Source: AP-16 sp963755055
GTDB taxonomy: Bacteria; Pseudomonadota; Alphaproteobacteria; Rhizobiales; Xanthobacteraceae
Length of the DNA: 64,000 nt
Direction of reading: 5' to 3'
Assembly: GCA_963755055.1 (NCBI GenBank)
Contig: CAVWIS010000043.1
Span: 79,777-143,776, forward strand
Program-made: the position numbers and the translations under genes
The notes under the pieces: model-generated
What the model saw: only the letters and a program-made list of their open reading frames with translations
What the model was told of the DNA's origin: nothing
Database searches by the model: none
Shown: positions 9,475-17,803 of the stretch, one piece after another
How positions within the stretch are numbered: the first letter of the stretch is position 1
Layout of the letters: each line of letters begins with the position of its first letter

Positions 9475-9688
9475 GAACATGTGCTGCGGCAGCCGCGATC
9501 GGCGAATGAGCTGCCGGAACATTTCGGCGCGCCGGGCGGCAGCGGCTGCGGGTTGCGCTCGACCAGGGATCGGGCTGCTTGATCGCTTGTAAATTCTTGT
9601 TCCTGCCGTTTCCTTGTTGTTCAACCTCGGCGGGCTTTCTGCCCCCAGCCGCTTGTTGTTTTCGTTGTTTTCGCTGTTCCTTTGTTAT

Positions 9689-10207
9689 TCACCCCGAGAT
9701 TGTGTCGTCGGCCGTCTCGGCGAGAAAGCTGCCGTCGGGCTGCCGGACCAGCGTCCCCACGTGCTGGCCGTTGGCCCAGCGGAAGGTCATCCTCTGCGGT
9801 TCCTGGGCGCGCTCGGCAGCGTGCGCCGCCGCCCGCTCGGCGGCATCCGCCCGGGCGCCGGTGTCGACGATCTTGTCGACCACCCGGAGCAGCTCCAGCG
9901 CCTCCCGCGGCGAGATCGCGCCGGCCCCGATCGCCCCGCCGATCTCGTCGGCGGCGGTTCTGGCGTCCTGCGGGCTCGCCATGGTCGGCAGCGGGAAGGC
10001 CATCGGGCGGTCGCGGCCGCGCGGCCCGATGCGGTCGAGGCAGATCTTCATCGCCGCGGTGTCGCCGCCGATCGCCTTCTGCATCACCCGCCGGGCGAGG
10101 TCCTCGCTGTCGCCCTCGAACATCGCGTCCATCAGGAAGGCTGCCTTGTTGCGGCTGCCGATCGGCCGTCCGGCCCGGTTGCCGCTGTGGCCCTTGACGA
10201 AGGTCAT
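9689..10207 (-). CDS. DUF5681 domain-containing protein
   Basis: The 172-residue product opens with MTFVKGHSGNRAGRPIGSRNK, the basic signature of DUF5681, a domain seen in phage and mobile-element regions. A region rich in Ala and Arg follows, then a C-terminal beta-rich segment. It is probably nucleic-acid binding, but the function is not established. It has its own good sigma70-type promoter (10243-10271) and begins the accessory region that runs to about 16.8 kb. The 250 bp between it and the VWA gene is rich in TTGTT and holds no gene I can support. Confidence 0.75.
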   Translation of the reverse strand: MTFVKGHSGNRAGRPIGSRNKAAFLMDAMFEGDSEDLARRVMQKAIGGDTAAMKICLDRIGPRGRDRPMAFPLPTMASPQDARTAADEIGGAIGAGAISPREALELLRVVDKIVDTGARADAAERAAAHAAERAQEPQRMTFRWANGQHVGTLVRQPDGSFLAETADDTISG

Positions 10208-10242
10208 GCTCTAAGTCTCTCGGTGTTGCGTTCAAAGGAGTG

Positions 10243-10271
10243 ATAGTACCCGACAAAGAGTACCCTGTCAA
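10243..10271 (-). promoter_or_regulatory. Sigma70-type promoter for the DUF5681 gene, with repeats
   Basis: Read on the minus strand, TTGACA (10271-10266) is followed by a 17-base spacer and TACTAT (10248-10243), close to the housekeeping consensus. The spacer holds two copies of GGGTAC 16 bases apart, and the -35 sits inside ACCCTGTCAAGGGT (10262-10275), an inverted repeat. These may form an operator. The ATG is about 30 bases downstream of the expected start site. Confidence 0.6.
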
Positions 10272-10814
10272 GGGTCATCGGCGGGGCCGCAACCTGCCGA
10301 CCAGGAATTGGCGGTCCTGTCGACCGAGCCGGGCCGACGCCGGGCGGCGGATGGGTCGCGCCGGATCGCCCGGCCTCGACCCGTCCCGGGGCCAAGGCTT
10401 TGCGCATGCTCGATGGCCGCTGATCGAGGCGAAGCGGTCGACAAGCCGGCGTCGCGGAACCAACGCGATTGACCCACAGCGGACAGCACGGGAACCGGCA
10501 ATGTTATCGCAACCTTGCGATGGACAGGGCGTCGAGACCTGCTTCTTCTATGAGGCCTTTTTCACGCCGGGCGGCCGCCATGTGCCTTCGCCTGCCGGCA
10601 GGATCGAAGGTGGCGTAGGCTTCGGCCAAGACAGGCGCACGGCGGCGCCTGCGTGTCCGCACGCACGGGAGGTCGGCAGAGTTCGGCGGGCACTCGGAGC
10701 GCGTCAACGGGCGATCGGCGCACTGATGGGCGTGGTTGGGTCGAGAGAGATCGCCGCCGGCGTGGAGCCGGCGCGTCGGGACGGGCACGGCGCAATGCTC
10801 ACAGGAGGTCTGGC
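10272..10814. other. Accessory spacer without a supported gene
   Basis: Several frames are open here only because the DNA is GC-rich. The right part, from about 10500, follows the stop of the IS91 transposase remnant and may be the 3' flank of that element. I see no convincing start, motif or RNA. Confidence 0.4.
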
Positions 10815-11105
10815 TTATGACGTGTCGATCGTGGGTGGCGTTGGCCGCCACCTCGGCTCGCAGCCGCGGGCGAACACCTCGATGACGATCACGGGGGCGC
10901 CACAGCATGGACAAGGGCACGGCAGCACACGTGGGGTATCCGGCGCGACATCCGGCTGCTTCTGCGGGTCGGCGACAGGTGGGGTGACATCGAGTAGTGC
11001 GCGGGCCGTTGCGATGTTTTCGGCGCGGTTGGCGTTGGCGAAGAGCCCGTAGTGGCGGATGCGGTGTCCGCTTGAAGCGTGCAGAAAGCCTTGTGCGAAT
11101 GGCAT
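10815..11105 (-). pseudogene. IS91-family transposase, C-terminal remnant
   Basis: The reading frame contains HRIRHYGLFANANRAENIA, then CPCPCCGAPVIVIEVFARG and a final IDTS before the stop. This is the typical C-terminal end of IS91-type (Y2, rolling-circle) transposases, including the CxxC zinc-binding pair. The catalytic HUH and tyrosine parts are missing: the sequence before about 11075 does not continue the transposase. I call it a truncated copy, so this element cannot move by itself. It is a sign of past transfer into the 9.4-16.8 kb region. Confidence 0.75.
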
Positions 11106-11476
11106 TACTGACGATCAGGCCACTCCGGGCTTAGACGTGGGCTTCGACTTTGCACGGCTCGCGGGTCGGCCTTCACCCGGATGGCCCGACAGATCGCGAG
11201 CGTGGCCCGCCTGATGCGCTGGCGCGGCTTGCCCAGTGGGTCTTGGCCCGGTCGCCCTCGGACGCACTGGCGGGCTTCCTACGGCCTCGGTGTCGCCCCG
11301 GCTCCCGGTGCGCGGTCGCCTGCCGGTGCCGGTGTCGCCCGCCGCTCCCGGCCTGCCCGGTGCCGGTGACGCTGGCGTGGTCGAGGTGCCGGGCAAGTCC
11401 CGTCGCCTAATGGTGCGCGACCCGGCGAAGAACAGGCGTGTTTCAGAGAAGGGCTGCCTGGCGGTCAAAGCTTGAC
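11106..11476. other. GC-rich stretch without a supported gene
   Basis: Long open frames on both strands give low-complexity Pro/Arg/Gly sequence with no recognisable motif. The start of the IS91 gene should have continued here but does not. Confidence 0.4.
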
Positions 11477-11492
11477 AGTGATCCGGGTCACA
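11477..11492 (+). promoter_or_regulatory. CRP/FNR-like palindrome upstream of double-glycine peptide 1
   Basis: AGTGATCCGGGTCACA fits the CRP-family pattern TGTGA-N6-TCACA with one change in the left arm. It lies 73 bases before the peptide ATG. The same orientation and 12 of 16 bases recur in front of peptide 2 (AGTGATCTCAATCACA), which makes a shared operator likely. A TTGACA overlaps its left edge. Confidence 0.5.
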
Positions 11493-11565
11493 GAAGCGGC
11501 GACAGCGTTGCGTCAGTGTGGCCGCACCAGCGACGGGATGGTCCGCGCTGGCTAGGAGAACTGTG

Positions 11566-11793
11566 ATGACTGGAAATGCAATCAATGCGGAGCGCGAAGC
11601 TCTGGAGCTGCACGAGTTGTCCTCCGAGCAGCTCGATGCGGTGTCTGGCGGATCGTTCGTCAGTATCCTCGGCGCCTTCGTCGCGGCAATACAGAGCCTT
11701 CAGCAGCAGCAGGGCGGCGAGGGCCCCGGCGGCGGTCAGGTCGATCCCGCCCAGCAATTTCAACAGATATTGCAGCAATCAACTCGGCGCTAA
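11566..11793 (+). CDS. Double-glycine-leader peptide 1 (bacteriocin-like precursor)
   Basis: This 75-residue precursor has a leader of about 29 residues ending ELSSEQLDAVSGG, matching the double-glycine leader consensus (LSxxxLxxVxGG) that is cut by peptidase-containing ABC exporters (C39 family). The core begins SFVSILGAFVAAIQSL, a short hydrophobic helix, and continues as a Gln/Gly-rich tail. An AGGAGAA ribosome binding site sits five bases before the ATG, and a classical terminator follows the stop. The gene is a monocistron with its own CRP-like box. No exporter or maturase gene is in the window, so processing would need one elsewhere. A bacteriocin or signalling role is inferred from the leader only. 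Confidence 0.75.
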   Translation: MTGNAINAEREALELHELSSEQLDAVSGGSFVSILGAFVAAIQSLQQQQGGEGPGGGQVDPAQQFQQILQQSTRR

Positions 11794-11846
11794 ATCGAAG
11801 GAGAAACCCCTCCACAAGGATGCCGGCGGGTCATCAGACCACCCTC

Positions 11847-11866
11847 AGCCCCTTCGGGGGCTTTTT
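11847..11866 (+). terminator. Rho-independent terminator of peptide 1
   Basis: AGCCCC (11847-11852), a TTCG tetraloop and GGGGCT (11857-11862) run straight into TTTT. It lies about 55 bases after the peptide stop and makes the peptide a single-gene unit. Confidence 0.85.
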
Positions 11867-11989
11867 CGCGGTCGTGGTGCTGGCGCTGGCCGTGCTGCCG
11901 TCGCGCTCCCGGCGAAGCCGGCGCGCCGCCCACTGACTGGCAGGTCCGGTGCCTGGGGTAGTCCTGCCATGTACCCAGAGGGTCGGCGC

Positions 11990-12157
11990 TCAGATCGAAC
12001 GGCGTTGGGCCGCTTGCGTTGCAGACTGGGCCTGGGTGGCCATAATCTGGATCAAGGTGTCGATGACCAAATCCATCGCGGTCATGCCGCCAGCCACCTC
12101 GTCCAACTCGGCATCGCTAAGGTGTCGTGGCTCATGCTCTCTATCGATGTACATCAT
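11990..12157 (-). CDS. Double-glycine-leader peptide 2 (bacteriocin-like precursor)
   Basis: This minus-strand frame encodes about 55 residues from the ATG at 12157 (MMYIDREHEPRHLSD...), or 59 from the ATG at 12169. I prefer 12157 because GGAG lies at a suitable distance before it. The leader ends HLSDAELDEVAGG, again the double-glycine consensus. The core starts MTAMDLVIDTLIQIM and ends in a Gln/Ala-rich tail (ATQAQSATQAAQ). It converges on peptide 1, about 200 bp away, and both cores share a hydrophobic helix followed by a Gln-rich tail. The pair could form a two-peptide bacteriocin or signal; this is inference. No immunity gene is evident. Confidence 0.65.
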   Translation of the reverse strand: MMYIDREHEPRHLSDAELDEVAGGMTAMDLVIDTLIQIMATQAQSATQAAQRRSI

Positions 12158-12214
12158 GGTGCTCCACATTTGCTAAAGACTTGTCGAACTATTACGGGTC
12201 AATTGCCGTCCGAC

Positions 12215-12230
12215 TGTGATTGAGATCACT
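12215..12230 (-). promoter_or_regulatory. CRP/FNR-like palindrome upstream of double-glycine peptide 2
   Basis: TGTGATTGAGATCACT on the plus strand (AGTGATCTCAATCACA in the direction of the peptide gene) fits TGTGA-N6-TCACA. It ends 57 bases before the chosen ATG at 12157 and matches the box of peptide 1 in 12 of 16 bases and in orientation. It could also serve the kinase gene that starts further right. Confidence 0.5.
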
Positions 12231-12537
12231 TTACATTACATTCTGAGTACCGTGCGTCGCGCGGATCGGACCAGCTTCCCTTTGCGCGGGCAGCCTTTCG
12301 TCAACCCTGACAGCCAGTCGGTCAGCTTGCCATCGAGCCCAAGCCGGAAGACGAGCTGCTCGACGCGAGGTCGCAGATGGCCCGAAGCAGCCCTGGCCGG
12401 AACGAAAGAAAGGGCCGGAGCCCAGTAATTGGCAGCGTGATCGACGAAGTGTGATAAGTTCCCTCTGCAGGATGCTCGACGCTGGCCTGGGCCTTGTGCG
12501 AACCCCTTTCAATGGCATAAGATGGCCGTCAGCAGCA

Positions 12538-14673
12538 ATGGATGACGCAGTGGCTCGACCGTTAAAATATGTCGTCGAGCTCTCAGTAGTCGGGACGATC
12601 TATTTCCTTCTGCTGCGGTTTTCTCTTGAGCTCGCCTCGGCGCACCCAGAGGCGCCTCCGCTTTGGCCGCCGACGGCATTCGCATTGGCAGCTGTCCTCC
12701 TTGGAGGATACCGCCTCGTGCCAGCGATTTTTGCTGCCGTCTACGTTGCGAATGTACACCCTTTCGGGCTGAGCTTTCCCGGCGCCGCGATCGCGGCGGG
12801 CAGCGCGTTCGAATCCGTTGCAGCCGCTTTTCTAATCAATTGCTGGGCCGGTGGGCGCAATGCCTTCGCAGCGCCGACGGGAATAGCGAAATTCGTGCTG
12901 ATCGCGATATTGACAGCCGCCATCGGCGCGAGTGTCGCCTCCAGTGCCCATCTGGGTCTCGAAACCTCGGCTGCCATCGATCAGGTGGATTGGAAAAAAT
13001 TTGCCTCTGTGTGGTTCCCAATGTGGCTTGGCGATCTTGCCGCTGTGCTCACGATGACGCCGGCTCTGGTCTTGTGGACAATCAACCGGCCACGATCGTT
13101 TAATGTTCGCTCTTTGTTGGAGGCGGCCGCCATGTTCGCGGCTACGTTAGCCCTCGCAGCCGTCGCGTTTATGCCATGGCTGACCGATATGCCGCGGCCA
13201 GTCCCATTGAGCCTCATAGCCGTACTGCCACTGCTTTGGGCCGCCTTACGCCGCGGGCCGCGAGATACCGCCACCGCCTCACTTATTCTCGTCGGCTTCG
13301 CGGTCTACGGCACAATGTTTGGCGGGCCTATGGCGGATGAGAACGAAAAGTCCCGTACGCTTCTTCTCCTATTCATGGTGAGCATTGGGACACTTACCCT
13401 GGTGCTGGCGGCCGAGGCAGCAGAGCGCAGACGCATCGAAGGAATTCTCGCCGGCACGCGCACGGAGCTAGGTCAAGCGCGCGAGCTGTTCGGCGAAGCC
13501 CAAAAGATGGAGGTCGTCGGCCAACTCGCTGGCGGCGTCGCGCACGACTTCAATAATCTGTTAACGGTCATAATCGGAAATCTTGATATCGCTCTACGTC
13601 AGCTGGAAACAGTGGGCGACGTGGTGACGCTGGAACGATTGCGCCGCGTGATCAACAGCGCGATGCGCGGGGCTGAACGCGCAACAATGATCACCAAGCA
13701 CCTGTTGGCGTTTTCCCGAAAGCAACCGTTCGACCCCAAGCCCCTGGACATCAGCAGCTTCATTCGTGCTCTCTCCGACTTCCTGCGGCGCTCGCTCGGC
13801 GAGACGATCACGCTTGAGTTGATCGGAAGCGAGGGGCTGTGGCGGGCGAAAGCGGACGCAGCCCAACTTGAAGCTGCCGTTCTTAATCTTGCGGTCAACG
13901 CTCGCGGCGCGATGCCAGGAGGCGGGAAGCTGACCATCGCGACTGATCAGTGTTTTCTCGACGATAGTTACTGCAGCCACCATGCTGACCTCATTGCCGG
14001 GCCATACGTGCGAATCGCGGTCACCGACACCGGAACGGGGATGTCCAAGGACACTCTGCAACGTGCGTTTGAGCCGTTCTTCACGACCAAGAAACCGGGA
14101 GAGGGAACGGGCCTCGGGCTTAGCCAAGTCTACGCTTTCGCCAGGCAGTCCAAAGGCCACATCGAGATCGAGAGTGAACTGGGCCGAGGCACGACTATCA
14201 GGCTCTACCTGCCTGCGGCCCCTGAAGAAGCTCGACAGGAACAGGTACCGGACCTGCGCGTCAGCGCTTACGAGCCGCCGACAATTCTCGTCGTTGAGGA
14301 CGACCATGATGTTCGAGGTTATGTGGCCGGAATCCTCCGCGAACTGCACTATCGAGTCCTGGAGGCACACGACGCAGAGACGGCGATTGGACTGATCGCT
14401 CGTGGCGATATCCCGGTGGATTTGCTTGTGGCCGACGTAGTACTGCCCGGAATGAATGGAGTTCAACTCGCCAAAGAAATAAAAGCGCGACAGCCGGAGG
14501 CAAGTGTATTGTTCATGACCGGCTACGATGCGATCAGCGACGCTTGGCCGGTAGACAGCGATATCCCCATCTTGCACAAACCACTGACTCGGGCAGCCAT
14601 CGAAGACAACGTTCACGTTGTTATGAGAGAGGTCACCAGGACGGAGCTTCGGGTCGTGCGCGACGTGAGTTGA
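12538..14673 (+). CDS. MASE1-domain hybrid sensor histidine kinase
   Basis: From the ATG at 12538 the protein has 711 residues. The first 300 form a multi-helix MASE1 membrane sensor (LWPPTAFALAAVLLGGYRLVP, typical of the family). A dimerisation/phosphoacceptor motif GGVAHDFNNLL follows, with the His near residue 336. Next come an HATPase domain (N box NLAVNARGAM, DTGTGMS, GTGLGLSQVYAF) and a C-terminal receiver domain (VVEDDHDVRGY; phosphoacceptor Asp in VADVVLPGMNG). In-frame starts at 12451 and 12472 are possible. The signal is unknown. Base composition is lower in GC than the core genes, and the gene sits in the accessory region between the peptides and the integrase. No separate regulator is adjacent. 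Confidence 0.92.
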   Translation: MDDAVARPLKYVVELSVVGTIYFLLLRFSLELASAHPEAPPLWPPTAFALAAVLLGGYRLVPAIFAAVYVANVHPFGLSFPGAAIAAGSAFESVAAAFLINCWAGGRNAFAAPTGIAKFVLIAILTAAIGASVASSAHLGLETSAAIDQVDWKKFASVWFPMWLGDLAAVLTMTPALVLWTINRPRSFNVRSLLEAAAMFAATLALAAVAFMPWLTDMPRPVPLSLIAVLPLLWAALRRGPRDTATASLILVGFAVYGTMFGGPMADENEKSRTLLLLFMVSIGTLTLVLAAEAAERRRIEGILAGTRTELGQARELFGEAQKMEVVGQLAGGVAHDFNNLLTVIIGNLDIALRQLETVGDVVTLERLRRVINSAMRGAERATMITKHLLAFSRKQPFDPKPLDISSFIRALSDFLRRSLGETITLELIGSEGLWRAKADAAQLEAAVLNLAVNARGAMPGGGKLTIATDQCFLDDSYCSHHADLIAGPYVRIAVTDTGTGMSKDTLQRAFEPFFTTKKPGEGTGLGLSQVYAFARQSKGHIEIESELGRGTTIRLYLPAAPEEARQEQVPDLRVSAYEPPTILVVEDDHDVRGYVAGILRELHYRVLEAHDAETAIGLIARGDIPVDLLVADVVLPGMNGVQLAKEIKARQPEASVLFMTGYDAISDAWPVDSDIPILHKPLTRAAIEDNVHVVMREVTRTELRVVRDVS

Positions 14674-14874
14674 GCCGTTCCTTCTGAAAGAAGCTAATTT
14701 TGCCACAGGCATGCATCATCGCTGCGGTGCCCGGCGGACATTGTCATGGCAAGCGTTGTTGACAGTATTTTTGCAGGCCTCAAGCTTGCCAGGGTGGGCG
14801 GGGTCGTAATTCTGCATCAGGCTGTGTTCTGCGAGGGCGGAGGACAGGTTGATGCCAGGGCGACGGATCACCGA

Positions 14875-15036
14875 TTATCGGGTGCGGCGGTACATGGTGC
14901 GGACCCGGTCGTCGTCGCGGCAGACGATGAACCGGTAGCCGTCGTGCTTGATCTCGTGGATCCAAAGTGGCCCGTCCGTCACGGCGTGAGCCAGGGTCGG
15001 CAGGCATGGTTCGATGATGCCGGCAGGTCGACGGGC
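14875..15036 (-). pseudogene. ATP-dependent DNA ligase fragment (scar)
   Basis: The minus strand encodes IIEPCLPTLAHAV and GPLWIHEIKHDGYRFIVCR before an early stop. The EIKHDGYR stretch contains the active-site lysine motif (KxDGxR) of LigD-type ATP-dependent DNA ligases. Everything before and after it in the enzyme is missing, so this is a short scar. Sequence on both sides, 14674-14874 and 15037-15094, shows no gene I can support. Confidence 0.65.
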
Positions 15037-15094
15037 GGTTGTAGGCGAGCGCCACAGAATGCGGCCGGGGATAGCGCTGGGTCGGACCGGAAGT

Positions 15095-15385
15095 CTATCC
15101 GGGTCTACCCCAATCCATCCCCGATATTAGGCAAACATTAGGTAAGATTTTATTGCACTGCACTAAACCACATGCCACGCGCTCGTAATCATCTCCAGCA
15201 GCCATCGCGCGAAGCGCCTTTAGATGACGCGGTGAGGTTCGTAGCCCTTCAATCATCGCCTTGATCTCAGCCCTTGACCGCTTCGGGCGAGGCACTTGGT
15301 TCCCTGATGGCATCGGATCAATGAACTGCTCTCGAAACGCTTGTTCATTAATCTTCTGTTCAACAGTCATTTGCGTCGTTCGCAT
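15095..15385 (-). CDS. Hypothetical protein (96 aa)
   Basis: It begins MRTTQMTVEQKINEQAFREQ and has a charged middle (RPKRSRAEIKAMIEGLR) followed by TSPRHLKALRAMAAGDDYERVA, which looks helical and could be a small DNA-binding segment. The last 20 residues look unlike the rest, so the true C-terminus may be disrupted. It lies just after the integrase gene on the same strand, as cargo of the same region. Function unknown; I am not sure it is expressed. Confidence 0.4.
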   Translation of the reverse strand: MRTTQMTVEQKINEQAFREQFIDPMPSGNQVPRPKRSRAEIKAMIEGLRTSPRHLKALRAMAAGDDYERVACGLVQCNKILPNVCLISGMDWGRPG

Positions 15386-15464
15386 TCTGAGCGGTCCCCC
15401 TCAGATTATAATTTCGGTGGCCCAGCGACGTGCTACTGGCTTTTAGCAAGTCAGCGTGAACCCG

Positions 15465-15495
15465 AAAAGGAAAAGGGCGGCACAATTGGCCGTCC
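15465..15495 (-). terminator. Probable terminator of the integrase gene
   Basis: On the minus strand GGACGGC, a seven-base loop and GCCGCCC (one A-C mismatch) are followed by TTTTCCTTTT. It lies about 30 bases after the integrase stop. Confidence 0.45.
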
Positions 15496-15524
15496 TCTGG
15501 TCGTGCGATTTCGGCGATTGCCGT

Positions 15525-16754
15525 CTATGCCGCGGCCCTGATCGCCGTCGTCGGTTCGCCGTCCAATGTTTCGCGCAGCGACTGCTCGAGGACCGTCGCC
15601 ATCTCGCGCCGAAGATCGAACTTGTCCCACCGGGCATAGACCGCCGTCACGCCCTTGCGGGTATGCGCGAGCAGCGCGCCGATCTGTTCGAGCGAATAGC
15701 CCGCTCGGTCTAAGATCGTTGCGGCGGACCGCCGAAGGTCATGCGGCGTCCATCGCTGCATCGCGAGCCCGGCAACGAGGCGCTGAGCAGCTTGGTGAAG
15801 ACTGTGGCGGTGGAGTTGGAAGATCGGCGCATCCGGATCGGCCTTGAGATGCGGCCGCAGCAGTTCCTGCGCCAAGCCCGAGAGCGGCGTGATGAACGCG
15901 CTGCCAGCCTTCATGCGCTCAGCGGGCAGCGACCAGTGCGGACCGTGTTCGCTCGGTCCACGAAGGTCGCGAAGCTCGGTGCCGACCATGCCGCGCACCA
16001 TGCCCGGCCGCGCTGCCGTTACGAGAATCAGGCGCAGCGCAGTCGCGGCGTCCCGCGATACGTCGAGCCGTTCTGGCTCGTCGAGGGCGCTCCAGACCTG
16101 CCGAATTTCGGCAGCGCTCAGGAAGCGGTCGCGGGTGACCTTGGCACCGCCGGGCGCGGGAAGATCGGCGAACGGGTTGACGGTCACGAACTTGCGGCCG
16201 GGCTGCTTGGCCCATTTGAACATGGCGTGAATGATGTGCTTGGTCTGGTTCGCCATCGACCTCTTGCCGCGCCGGTCCGCGATGTCGTGCAGCATGGTGG
16301 CGGCATTGTCGTCGGTGATCGAGACCACCGGCCGGTCGTTCCAGCCGTAGACGCGCCCGATGCGCTGCAGCGTCTGACGCGACTTGTGTCCGGTGCGATG
16401 CGTGATCAGCTTGGCGTCGAAGTAGAGTTCGACCAGCTCGGCGTAGGTCTTAGTTTTTTTTTCCGCCTCGGCGCGCTGGACCTTGGGCGTCAGCGGCGTA
16501 CCGCCGCCCGCGACGGTCTTGCGGGCGTCGTTCGCGATTTCGCGGGCTCTGGCCAGTGGCACGTCCGGGTAGCGGCCGAGCGTGAGCCAAGCGACCTTGC
16601 CCGTGCCTTTGTTGCGGTACGCATACGCGAACGTCTTGACGCCCTTGGGCGTGATCCGGATGCACAGGCCGGGACAGGCGGCGTCGCCGATGGAGTACTG
16701 GGCGGCGCGCGGCTGGTAGGACCGGAGGCCGGTGTCGGTTAGCTTCGCTTTCAT
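15525..16754 (-). CDS. Tyrosine-type integrase (P4-like, arm-binding domain)
   Basis: The 409-residue recombinase has an N-terminal arm-type DNA-binding domain (GDAACPGLCIRITPKGVKTFAY), a core-binding domain, and a C-terminal catalytic domain with the expected residues: Arg in TAARPGMVRGM, His-x-x-Arg in HDLRRSAATI, His in LLAHTRKGV and the Tyr in VYARWDK. It appears intact and could catalyse integration or excision. Genes on its left (15.4 down to 9.4 kb) are accessory, while on its right core-type genes resume, so it probably marks one edge of an island. No tRNA gene is next to it, and I could not find its attachment repeats. Confidence 0.92.
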   Translation of the reverse strand: MKAKLTDTGLRSYQPRAAQYSIGDAACPGLCIRITPKGVKTFAYAYRNKGTGKVAWLTLGRYPDVPLARAREIANDARKTVAGGGTPLTPKVQRAEAEKKTKTYAELVELYFDAKLITHRTGHKSRQTLQRIGRVYGWNDRPVVSITDDNAATMLHDIADRRGKRSMANQTKHIIHAMFKWAKQPGRKFVTVNPFADLPAPGGAKVTRDRFLSAAEIRQVWSALDEPERLDVSRDAATALRLILVTAARPGMVRGMVGTELRDLRGPSEHGPHWSLPAERMKAGSAFITPLSGLAQELLRPHLKADPDAPIFQLHRHSLHQAAQRLVAGLAMQRWTPHDLRRSAATILDRAGYSLEQIGALLAHTRKGVTAVYARWDKFDLRREMATVLEQSLRETLDGEPTTAIRAAA

Positions 16755-16775
16755 GATGCAGTCTCTCTGTGTTGC

Positions 16776-16793
16776 TGTTAGCTTGCGCTAACA
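16776..16793. promoter_or_regulatory. Perfect palindrome before the integrase gene
   Basis: TGTTAGC, spacer TTGC, GCTAACA: a 7-bp perfect inverted repeat, 22 bases upstream of the integrase ATG. It is a candidate operator or a core recombination site. The flank to 16972 shows nothing else clear. Confidence 0.35.
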
Positions 16794-16972
16794 AAAATGA
16801 TGGGACAGCAGGGTACGCTGAGAGACGGCAAGATAAGGGCGAGATACGTCAGTTAGCCCAGAGCCGCAGGCGTTTTCTAGTCGCACACCGTCTCAGGCCG
16901 TCACACCGCGTATCTCAAAAATATTTAGCTGCGCTCAACCCATCCTACGATCGCTATTTGAGACCGCCGGGC

Positions 16973-17803
16973 TCAATGCTTGAACGGGTAGAGCAGCTGC
17001 CCGCCGAAGCTGCGCGGGAAGCTCGGATCGCCGATCCCGTATTCGCCGGGCAGCTCGTGCTCGGGCATGTAGAAGGTGCCGAACATCAGGTCGAGAACCG
17101 GAAACGTCCCGGCAAAGTTCTTCGATCCGCCCCTGTCCAGCGCAGTGTGATGCCAGCGATGGAACACCGGACCGGCGATCACGTATTTGAACGGTCCGAG
17201 CGACCAGTTGAGATTGGCATGGACGAAGGCCGACATCAGCACGTTGAATGGCACCAGGATGCCGAGCACCGCCGGCGGGATGCCGCCGAGCAGCAGCACG
17301 ACGTCGACCAGCACCGGCCCGAGCGACAGGTTGACCGGGTGGAAACGCGCCGCCGAGATCCAGTCGACCTCCTCGGACGAGTGGTGCACCGCGTGGTATT
17401 TCCAGAAACCGCCGCCGTGGAACAGGCGATGGATCCAGTACAGCATGAAATCCGAGACCAGCAGGTAGGCCACCGTCTGGAACCAGAACGGCAGGCGCGC
17501 CAGCGGTCCGTGACCGTTCTCGAAGAAGTCGATGATATCCTTCTCGCCGTGGATGTCGAAGATCAGCGTGGCGCCCAGCACAAGCAGGCCGATCCGCAGG
17601 AAGCGGGTGAAGACCGGGATCACGAACCAGTAGCTCAGATCGGTGGCCAGATCGCGGCTGCGCCACCATGCGGCGCCGGGATTGCAGGCGAAGCGCACGG
17701 TGAGCAGGGAGAACAGCACGGCGGATGCGATCATCCAGGGCAGGAGCTTGATGATCGTCTCGCCGAACGCCCAGACTAAGGTGTTGATCAGTTCCCAGAC
17801 CAT
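16973..17803 (-). CDS. Sterol desaturase / fatty acid hydroxylase family protein
   Basis: This integral membrane protein of about 276 residues carries the histidine clusters of the fatty acid hydroxylase superfamily: HRLFH, HAVHHSSEEVDW and FHRWHH, which bind the di-iron centre. Hydrophobic segments lie on both sides. It likely hydroxylates or desaturates a lipid such as a hopanoid, carotenoid or fatty acyl chain in the cytoplasmic membrane; the substrate cannot be told. I chose the ATG at 17803; an in-frame GTG at 17815 adds four residues. It is divergent from the PAP2 membrane protein, with about 390 bp between. Confidence 0.88.
   Translation of the reverse strand: MVWELINTLVWAFGETIIKLLPWMIASAVLFSLLTVRFACNPGAAWWRSRDLATDLSYWFVIPVFTRFLRIGLLVLGATLIFDIHGEKDIIDFFENGHGPLARLPFWFQTVAYLLVSDFMLYWIHRLFHGGGFWKYHAVHHSSEEVDWISAARFHPVNLSLGPVLVDVVLLLGGIPPAVLGILVPFNVLMSAFVHANLNWSLGPFKYVIAGPVFHRWHHTALDRGGSKNFAGTFPVLDLMFGTFYMPEHELPGEYGIGDPSFPRSFGGQLLYPFKH

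Noticed and set aside
11115..11585. 156-codon minus-strand frame right of the IS91 remnant
   Set aside because: Low-complexity Pro/Arg/Thr sequence, no family features, and it overlaps the CRP-like box and the ribosome binding site of the first peptide.
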